Source: Cytophagales bacterium (lineage in GTDB: Bacteria; Bacteroidota; Bacteroidia; Cytophagales; MED-G16). From it: a stretch of 12,353 nucleotides of DNA. The notes under the pieces were generated by a model. It ran no database searches and was not told the DNA's origin. It saw only the letters and a program-made list of their open reading frames with translations. How positions within the stretch are numbered: position 1 is the first letter of the stretch; each line of letters opens with the position of its first letter. Positions 7,491 through 12,353 of this stretch are shown here, piece by piece. Location: contig JAPYTU010000044.1 of the NCBI GenBank assembly GCA_029940715.1, positions 1 to 12,353 of the forward strand, in the 5' to 3' direction. The translations under genes and the position numbers were made by a program.

Positions 7491-7494
7491 TTTA

Positions 7495-8274
7495 TTATTC
7501 GCTCAATTTTATACGACCACCATCAATTGGATAATCTGTCCCTGTTATAAACTCAGCTTCATTAGAACATAAAAATAGGGCTAAGTTTGCAACTTCTTCC
7601 GGTTTTCCCATTCTTCCAATAGGTTGTGTTTTAGATAGTTTTTTAAACATTTCTTTTTCCTTTCCTGGATAGTTTTCAGCTAAATACCCATCTACAAATG
7701 GAGTATGAACTCTACCAGGTGATATACAATTACAACGAATATTATCCGTCACATAGTCTTTTGCAATAGAATAGGTCATTGTAAGTACTGCTCCTTTTGT
7801 CATAGAATAAGCGAATCTATCTGAGTGACCTACTGAAGAAGCTACTGACGCTAAATTTAAGATAACACCACTACCATTTTTTTTGAAAGGTTCAATACAG
7901 GCCTTTGTACAATTGTATACTCCTTTAATATTTACATTGTATAACCTGTCTAAATCTTTCTCTTCTGTTTTTTCTATGCTACCTATATGGGCAATGCCTG
8001 CGTTGTTTACTAAAATATCAATCACATTGGTTGTTATAATGTTTTTAATAATTTCATTTACATTTTTTTGATTGGATACATCACAACAATGAGCGGTAGC
8101 TTTATGATTAGCTTTTCTAATTTCATTAGCAGTTTGAGTTGCTCCCTCTTTATTAATATCTAAAATATGAACTTTTGCTCCTTGCTCTGCAAAGATTTTA
8201 GAAATAGCTTTTCCAATACCACTGGCACCACCAGTAATAATTGCTGTTTTTCCTATTAAACTAAATTTCGACAT
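7495..8274 (-). CDS. SDR-family oxidoreductase, probable 2-keto-3-deoxy-L-fuconate dehydrogenase
   Basis: A 259-residue classical SDR: TGGASGIG at 14-21, Asp39 at the end of the second strand (HILDIN, so NAD+ is preferred), NNAG at 90-93, Asn115, Ser143, Tyr156 and Lys160. The segment IRCNCISPGRVHTPFVDGYL and the following IGRMGKPEEVA resemble 2-keto-3-deoxy-L-fuconate dehydrogenases, a group related to mammalian BDH2. The reaction would be oxidation of the C4 hydroxyl of the keto-deoxy acid to the 2,4-diketo acid, handed to the FAH-family hydrolase encoded 4 bases downstream. That pairing is the main support for choosing this SDR for the late step. It starts 36 bases after the dipeptidase gene, where the operon changes from amino-acid to sugar functions. 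The rhamnose version of the pathway uses the same kind of enzyme. Confidence 0.82.
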   Translation of the reverse strand: MSKFSLIGKTAIITGGASGIGKAISKIFAEQGAKVHILDINKEGATQTANEIRKANHKATAHCCDVSNQKNVNEIIKNIITTNVIDILVNNAGIAHIGSIEKTEEKDLDRLYNVNIKGVYNCTKACIEPFKKNGSGVILNLASVASSVGHSDRFAYSMTKGAVLTMTYSIAKDYVTDNIRCNCISPGRVHTPFVDGYLAENYPGKEKEMFKKLSKTQPIGRMGKPEEVANLALFLCSNEAEFITGTDYPIDGGRIKLSE

Positions 8275-8310
8275 AAAATAATTTTAAATATATAATAATT
8301 TATTCCATTC

Positions 8311-9378
8311 CTAGGGGAGTGCTCCCATTAAAAAATTAATTGCGTTTTGATTTAATATTTTTTGGATGTCATTTTCAGAGTAACCTCTTTTTTTTAAAAG
8401 CACATCCATTTTCTGAAGGTCTGAGATTGTTTCTAAATCGTAAGGGCATTGCTCTTTCCCAAAACCTCCATCTAGATCAGTACCTAGGGCTATATGATTA
8501 GAATTTCCACTTAGTTGACAAATGTGATCGATATGGTCAATAATTGTTTCAATTACCAAACTGCTGTTTTTAGGATTGCTGATTCCTTTTTGCCATTTGG
8601 GAATCATCATCCAAGCATCAAAGGCCATACCTATAATCGCTTTTCGATCTATTAGCTCTTTAATTTGTAGATTGGAAAATTGTCTTTGGTTGGGGACTAA
8701 ACTTCTACAATTGCTGTGACTTGCCCATATTTTTCCATTATAATGATCTATAGCTTCCCAAAAACTTTGATCGCAAAGATGAGTGACATCCAATATCATG
8801 TTTAATTTTTCAATTTCATTAAGCAACTCTTTTCCTTTTGTTCCTAATCCTCCTTCAGAATCTGTTCCATACGCATAGGTTCCGGGACCATAATGAGCTG
8901 GTCCGATTGCTCTAAGTCCTTGCTCGTAAGCTCTATGTAAATGGTCGAGAGTAACTATAGAATCAGCACCTTCTAAGTTGAGAAGGTAGCCTATGGGTTT
9001 GTTGAGCTCACTAGAAGACCATAAATCTAAATGATTTTGTAGACCTTTTTTATCTATTATTTGTACCATTTCATCTGCTTTTTCCATTGCTCTGTACCAT
9101 GCGAGTTGTCCTTGGGTTTGAGCCCATGCTTGTGCGGGAGAATTCCAACCTGGTAGCGGGTTGTTAGATTTTACATAACGTGCTATTTGAGTGGCTACAC
9201 AAAAACCAATGTTTCCTTCACGCATCGCCTGAAGGGATACCGTTGCCCTACCTCGATCAGGTTTGTCAATTAAATCTTTTTCTTGGGTGTTTATTTGGAG
9301 TACGCTTTGAGTTAAGTCTCTATTCCATTCTATTGCATTCATGGAGAGGTCTAGGTGAATGTCTATAATAAATTTCAT
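8311..9378 (-). CDS. Dipeptidase, peptidase family M19 (membrane/renal dipeptidase type)
   Basis: A 355-residue zinc dipeptidase. All binuclear-site ligands of family M19 are visible: H8-x-D10 in IDIHLDL, Glu136 in NLEGAD, His200 in DVTHLC, His221 in ASHSNCR, and Asp301 in GTDLDGG. No signal peptide precedes IDIHLDL, so the enzyme is probably cytoplasmic despite the family name. M19 enzymes accept dipeptides with a C-terminal D-residue, unlike most dipeptidases. Some relatives act on other amide or lactam substrates. Its ATG overlaps the TGA of the upstream PLP-enzyme gene by 4 bases (9375-9378), so the two are likely translationally coupled. This suggests that the dipeptidase frees a D-amino acid that the PLP enzyme then degrades. 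Parts of this gene look richer in G+C than the sugar genes (29 of 60 at 8881-8940). Confidence 0.9.
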   Translation of the reverse strand: MKFIIDIHLDLSMNAIEWNRDLTQSVLQINTQEKDLIDKPDRGRATVSLQAMREGNIGFCVATQIARYVKSNNPLPGWNSPAQAWAQTQGQLAWYRAMEKADEMVQIIDKKGLQNHLDLWSSSELNKPIGYLLNLEGADSIVTLDHLHRAYEQGLRAIGPAHYGPGTYAYGTDSEGGLGTKGKELLNEIEKLNMILDVTHLCDQSFWEAIDHYNGKIWASHSNCRSLVPNQRQFSNLQIKELIDRKAIIGMAFDAWMMIPKWQKGISNPKNSSLVIETIIDHIDHICQLSGNSNHIALGTDLDGGFGKEQCPYDLETISDLQKMDVLLKKRGYSENDIQKILNQNAINFLMGALP

Positions 9379-10508
9379 AAAGTGAGCATATAATTATAGT
9401 CTCTTGCTTGGATATCCCAATAGCCAATTAACTTTTGATTTTTGATGAGTTGAGATTGATTGTATTTTACAACCGTTGGACATATATGTTTAGGTAAGGC
9501 ATAGATCATATCACCAACATCATACTTTAAGGCTTTTTTAGTCTTTATGACTAAGTGCTCTTCACTTTGTCCAATATGACCCGCCTCTTCTAAACCGATG
9601 AGAATCGCCCTTGGTAAGGGCATTTCAGCTGCAATTGCTTTATGACCTAGATCTAGGCAAAGGATATTTTTATTAGGTTTGCTGATTACACGAGTCGCTA
9701 CTACTGCAGCAATTTGAAAGGGTGATTCAGGCCATAACTTATTAGATATAGCATCCCATAATAGTGTGGTTCCAGGGCTTAGAAATACATTTTTTCTTTG
9801 GGAATGAGGTAAAAAGGTAAGGCTTCCTCCTGCTATTATATCAATAGATTTTTTGTTATGATTTTCAATTTTTTCTTTTAAATAAAGAACTGATAAAAAG
9901 GCATTATCAGAATCTTCTTTTCTTTTTATTTCAGATTCTGCACGTATGTGTCCATCATAAGCATGGAGCCCCATGAATCTTATAAGTTGTGATTCTTTAA
10001 TGTTTCTATATAACTTAAAACCATTTTTATTTGGAATGATTCCAGTTCTATTCATACCTATATTAAGATCAATCCAAACTCCAAGTGTTTGTTTTTTTTG
10101 TGTTGCAATTCTATTAAATAAACTAAGGCTTTTGTTGTTATCTAATAGAGTTGAAAATTGAATTTTTGGATATTTTTTTTGAAGGTTTAGAAAAGCATCT
10201 AATTTTTTTTCTGTGGGTTGGATAGCTAATAAAATATGACCGACCTCAGCTTTACATAAAAGTTCAACTTCACCTAGTGTTGCACATTTAAAACGATTAA
10301 TGCCATAATCTTTTTGAAGTTCTATGACAGGCTTCATCTTATATGTTTTAATATGTGGCCATAAGCGATTAGCTGTCCCTGAAATTTGAATCATAGCTTC
10401 AATGTTATCTTTTATTTTTTCTGGAGAAATTAATAGACCTGGAGTGATAATTTTATTTTCATCATGTACATTGTACCATGTATTTTCAAGGTTAGGTTTC
10501 ATATTCAT
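9375..10508 (-). CDS. Fold-type III PLP enzyme, D-serine dehydratase / D-threonine aldolase family
   Basis: A 377-residue alanine-racemase-fold enzyme of the DSD1/D-TA family. TPGLLISPEKIKDNI opens the barrel. The PLP Schiff-base lysine is Lys54 in WPHIKTYKM (family consensus RPHxKTHK). Further barrel motifs are DLNIGMNRTG, GLHAYDGH and IIAGGSLTFLPH, and LSPGTTLLWD follows. The C-terminal metal site reads PKHICPTV, with His341 and Cys343. Eukaryotic D-serine dehydratases bind zinc with His-x-Cys, whereas characterised D-threonine aldolases have His-x-Asp, so dehydration of D-serine or D-threonine to pyruvate or 2-oxobutyrate is favoured. This is an inference from one residue. The ATG at 10508 follows the RidA stop with no spacer (a second ATG is two codons on), and the 3' end overlaps the dipeptidase start by 4 bases. 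The RidA neighbour also favours an enamine-releasing dehydratase. Confidence 0.85.
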   Translation of the reverse strand: MNMKPNLENTWYNVHDENKIITPGLLISPEKIKDNIEAMIQISGTANRLWPHIKTYKMKPVIELQKDYGINRFKCATLGEVELLCKAEVGHILLAIQPTEKKLDAFLNLQKKYPKIQFSTLLDNNKSLSLFNRIATQKKQTLGVWIDLNIGMNRTGIIPNKNGFKLYRNIKESQLIRFMGLHAYDGHIRAESEIKRKEDSDNAFLSVLYLKEKIENHNKKSIDIIAGGSLTFLPHSQRKNVFLSPGTTLLWDAISNKLWPESPFQIAAVVATRVISKPNKNILCLDLGHKAIAAEMPLPRAILIGLEEAGHIGQSEEHLVIKTKKALKYDVGDMIYALPKHICPTVVKYNQSQLIKNQKLIGYWDIQARDYNYMLTL

Positions 10509-10970
10509 TTAATGTTTTAGTTCAAAATGAGCTTCAATTTCAACGGCAATATTTTGGGGAAGTGACATCCCTACAGCACTTCGAACACCTATGCCCATTT
10601 CTTCTCCAAAAACTTCTACCATCAGCTCACTAAATCCATTAATTACAAATGGGTGCCATTTAAACTCTGGAGTTGCATTTACCATTCCTAATACCTTCAC
10701 TACTCTTTTGATGTTATCGATATTACCATAATTATTAATTATGGTTGAAAGCATGGTTAACCCTACTTGACGAGCAGCAGCTTTTCCTTCTTCTCTGTCT
10801 AAATTTGCACCAACTTTTCCTTGGATTAATGATCCATCATTATTGACGGGTCCATGACCTGAAACATATAAAAAACGATCAACTACTAGGGTAGGACGAT
10901 AGACACCTAAAGGCTTTGGTGAAGGAGGAAATACAAGACCAAGTTTTTTAATGGTTTCAGAATTTTTCAT
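10509..10970 (-). CDS. RidA/YjgF/YER057c/UK114 family enamine deaminase
   Basis: A 153-residue protein of the RidA superfamily, of the slightly longer subgroup that starts with a LGLVFPPSPKPLGVYRP segment. LYVSGHGPVNNDG (34-46) and the closing GVRSAVGMSLPQNIAVEIEAHFEL are family signatures. Arg120 corresponds to the arginine that binds the substrate carboxylate in active RidA proteins, and Glu134/Glu136 lie in the last strand. RidA hydrolyses 2-aminoacrylate and 2-aminocrotonate, reactive enamines released by PLP-dependent dehydratases, giving keto acids and ammonia. A PLP enzyme of that kind is encoded with no spacer downstream, so the partnership is likely. The ATG at 10970 fits the family start and lies 2 bases after the permease stop. 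A longer in-frame reading to 11045 would overlap the permease gene by 73 bases and adds unrelated residues. Confidence 0.88.
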   Translation of the reverse strand: MKNSETIKKLGLVFPPSPKPLGVYRPTLVVDRFLYVSGHGPVNNDGSLIQGKVGANLDREEGKAAARQVGLTMLSTIINNYGNIDNIKRVVKVLGMVNATPEFKWHPFVINGFSELMVEVFGEEMGIGVRSAVGMSLPQNIAVEIEAHFELKH

Positions 10971-10972
10971 TT

Positions 10973-12289
10973 TTATATAATATAGTTTAAAATTAATACT
11001 CCTAATAACCCAGAGATTCCAATGGACGTTTCCATAACTGTCCAAGTAGCTAAAGTGTCTTTGATAGATAAATTAAAATATTCTTTAAATAACCAGAAGC
11101 CACCATCATTTACATGTGAAAGCATAAGACTTCCTGATCCAATAGCTAGCACCATAAGTTCTGGGTGAACTCCTCCGCTTTGAACTAGAGGAAGTACTAT
11201 TCCAGCGGTTGTTAGTCCTGCTACGGTTGCTGAACCTATAGAAACTCGTAAAATAGTAGCTATTAACCAGCCTAATAATAATGGGGAAAGTGTACTTTCA
11301 CTTAGCAGACCTCCGATATAATTACTAACTCCGCTATCAATTAAAATTTGTTTTAGTGCTCCAGCTCCAGCAATAATTAATAAAATCATGGTTATTCCAG
11401 AAATGGATTTGGCAAAGGATTGCATGATGTCTTTCATTTTTTCTCCTCGAGAAAGCCCCAGACTATATATGCTTACGAGTACCGCTATTAGTAGAGCTAT
11501 TACTGGATTTCCTATGAATTTAATAAATGAATAAAGATTATTTTGCTCTGAAATGAATTCGAGAATAATTGTTGAACCACCAATTAGTAATACAGGGAAA
11601 AGAGCTGTTAATAGACTGTTAGAAAGGCTAGGTAATTCTTCTTTTTTAAATTGTTTAGTAGCTAAGAATTCTTTTAGAGGCTTAGCATCTACTTTTTTAA
11701 TGAAGTGCGTTAGCACAGGTCCAGAAATAAGAATGGCGGGGATGGCTACAGCTAAACCATAGAGCAGTGTTTTTCCCATATCTGCTTCAAACATTATGGT
11801 AAGGGCTGAAGGTGCAGGGTGTGGGGGTAGGTAGCCATGTGTAACTGAAAGTGCGGCTAACATGGGTAGTCCAATGTATAGTAGAGGAAGACGTGTGATA
11901 ATTGCAATGTTAAAAACTAAGGGGACTAAAATGACAAATCCTACAGAGTAAAACATTGTTATCCCTACAATAAATCCTGTTATCATTACTGCCCATTGGG
12001 TATTTTTTACACCACAAATTTCAATTAATTTCTCTGTAATTTTTTGAGCTGCTCCACTATTAGCAACTTGTTTTCCCAGCATTGCTCCTAATGCCAAGAT
12101 TATAATCAAGAATCCTATTGTATTACCAACACCTTCTTCGATCGAAGTGACAACTGAATTTAATTCCATTCCTTGGGCAATTCCAACGGATAAGGAAACT
12201 ACAATAAAAGCTATAAAAGCATTAAGACGAAATACGATGATAAGAAAAAACAATAAAAGTATTCCAAGACTAATGATTGCTAAAGGCAT
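10973..12289 (-). CDS. GntP-family permease (gluconate/D-serine:H+ symporter type)
   Basis: A 438-residue inner-membrane carrier, the standard length for GntP (gluconate:H+ symporter) proteins. It has about 12-14 hydrophobic segments starting directly at the N-terminus (PLAIISLGILLLFFLIIVFR). Typical family blocks are ALGAMLGKQVANSGAAQKI, SVTHGYLPPHPAPSALT (about 148-164), RVSIGSATVAGLTTAGI and LMLSHVNDGGFWLFKEYF near the C-terminus. The family includes gluconate, fructuronate, glycerate and, as DsdX, D-serine importers; sequence motifs do not separate these. The next genes are RidA, a D-serine-dehydratase-like enzyme and an M19 dipeptidase, with gaps of 2, 0 and -4 bases. Import of a D-hydroxy-amino acid is therefore the best inference, with sugar acids as the alternative. 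It is the first gene of the long minus-strand block. Confidence 0.88.
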   Translation of the reverse strand: MPLAIISLGILLLFFLIIVFRLNAFIAFIVVSLSVGIAQGMELNSVVTSIEEGVGNTIGFLIIILALGAMLGKQVANSGAAQKITEKLIEICGVKNTQWAVMITGFIVGITMFYSVGFVILVPLVFNIAIITRLPLLYIGLPMLAALSVTHGYLPPHPAPSALTIMFEADMGKTLLYGLAVAIPAILISGPVLTHFIKKVDAKPLKEFLATKQFKKEELPSLSNSLLTALFPVLLIGGSTIILEFISEQNNLYSFIKFIGNPVIALLIAVLVSIYSLGLSRGEKMKDIMQSFAKSISGITMILLIIAGAGALKQILIDSGVSNYIGGLLSESTLSPLLLGWLIATILRVSIGSATVAGLTTAGIVLPLVQSGGVHPELMVLAIGSGSLMLSHVNDGGFWLFKEYFNLSIKDTLATWTVMETSIGISGLLGVLILNYII

Positions 12290-12353
12290 GATGTTAATAT
12301 AGTAAGTTTCTCTTGAAAATCATATGTATGCATATACTTTAGAGATTAAGAAA
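12290..12353 (-). promoter_or_regulatory. Upstream region of the minus-strand operon with an imperfect palindrome
   Basis: These 64 bases lie upstream of the permease ATG and hold no gene. ATATG at 12322-12326 and CATAT at 12331-12335 form an inverted repeat with a 4-base spacer, enclosing the perfect octamer TATGCATA (12327-12334, overlapping one arm). This lies 33-46 bases upstream of the start, a plausible position for an operator. I see no convincing Bacteroidota promoter (TAnnTTTG box), only TATGATTTTC nearby on the minus strand. AT-rich palindromes arise easily by chance at this composition. Confidence 0.25.

Noticed and set aside
1506..8274. Classical phosphorylative fucose pathway (isomerase, kinase, fuculose-1-phosphate aldolase)
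   Set aside because: No FucI, FucK or FucA homologue is present; the enzymes seen are dehydrogenases, a lactonase, a dehydratase and a diketo-acid hydrolase.
8315..8326. GGGAG/CTCCC inverted repeat overlapping the end of the dipeptidase gene, as a terminator between the two modules
   Set aside because: It forms only a 4-base stem with a 4-base loop, encodes the last residues of the dipeptidase, and on the minus strand is followed by mixed AT sequence, not a T run. It may have a minor effect but does not support a terminator call.
8311..9378. Secreted or membrane-anchored dipeptidase, as the family name suggests
   Set aside because: The protein starts with its metal-binding strand at residues 3-10 and has neither a signal peptide nor a lipobox, so a cytoplasmic enzyme is more likely.
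10509..11045. Longer reading of the RidA protein from 11045
   Set aside because: It would overlap the permease gene by 73 bases, and the added residues (antisense-like, Trp/Tyr-rich) are unrelated to RidA. The ATG at 10970 gives the normal length.
1..12353. Mobile elements, tRNA/rRNA genes, CRISPR arrays or tandem repeats
   Set aside because: No transposase or integrase reading, no cloverleaf-like segment and no regularly spaced repeats were seen on either strand; the homopolymer T and A runs are ordinary for this composition.

Overview
The window is an AT-rich stretch of a Bacteroidota chromosome, most likely from a marine-type flavobacterium. This is inferred from the A/T-loaded codon use, the shortage of clear Shine-Dalgarno sites, an outer-membrane beta-barrel gene at the left edge, and a FucP with the ANDLTNPM segment I associate with Bacteroidota homologues. 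There are no RNA genes, insertion sequences, CRISPR arrays or phage genes. Almost every base is in a gene.

Layout. At the left end two plus-strand genes, an outer-membrane beta-barrel tail and a divergent GNAT acetyltransferase, converge on a long minus-strand block. That block runs from 12289 down to 690 without a gap above about 100 bases. In order of transcription it holds: a GntP-family permease, a RidA-family protein, a fold-type III PLP enzyme (D-serine dehydratase / D-threonine aldolase type), an M19 dipeptidase, an SDR, a fumarylacetoacetate-hydrolase-family protein, a UxaA-family dehydratase, an L-fuconolactonase-type amidohydrolase, a second SDR, a FucP sugar permease, a RhaM-type mutarotase and, last, an FkbM methyltransferase.

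How the genes work together. The eight steps between 8274 and 1506 form a complete set for import and non-phosphorylative oxidation of a 6-deoxyhexose, most simply L-fucose: FucP import, mutarotation, oxidation to the lactone, lactone hydrolysis, dehydration to 2-keto-3-deoxy-fuconate, oxidation to the 2,4-diketo acid, and hydrolytic cleavage to pyruvate and lactate. The dehydratase is of the UxaA (altronate/galactarate dehydratase) family and not the enolase-superfamily fuconate dehydratase known from Xanthomonas, so the operon looks like the upper half of the Campylobacter jejuni fuc locus joined to the lower half of the Xanthomonas pathway. Rhamnose, L-galactose or D-arabinose are possible alternative substrates.

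The first four genes of the block make a second coherent module. An M19 dipeptidase can release D-amino acids from dipeptides, the PLP enzyme has the His-x-Cys metal site of D-serine dehydratases, RidA removes the reactive enamine that such dehydratases make, and GntP-family carriers include the D-serine importer DsdX. The two modules are spaced like one transcription unit of about 10.8 kb. No transcriptional regulator, SusC/D pair or glycoside hydrolase lies in the window.
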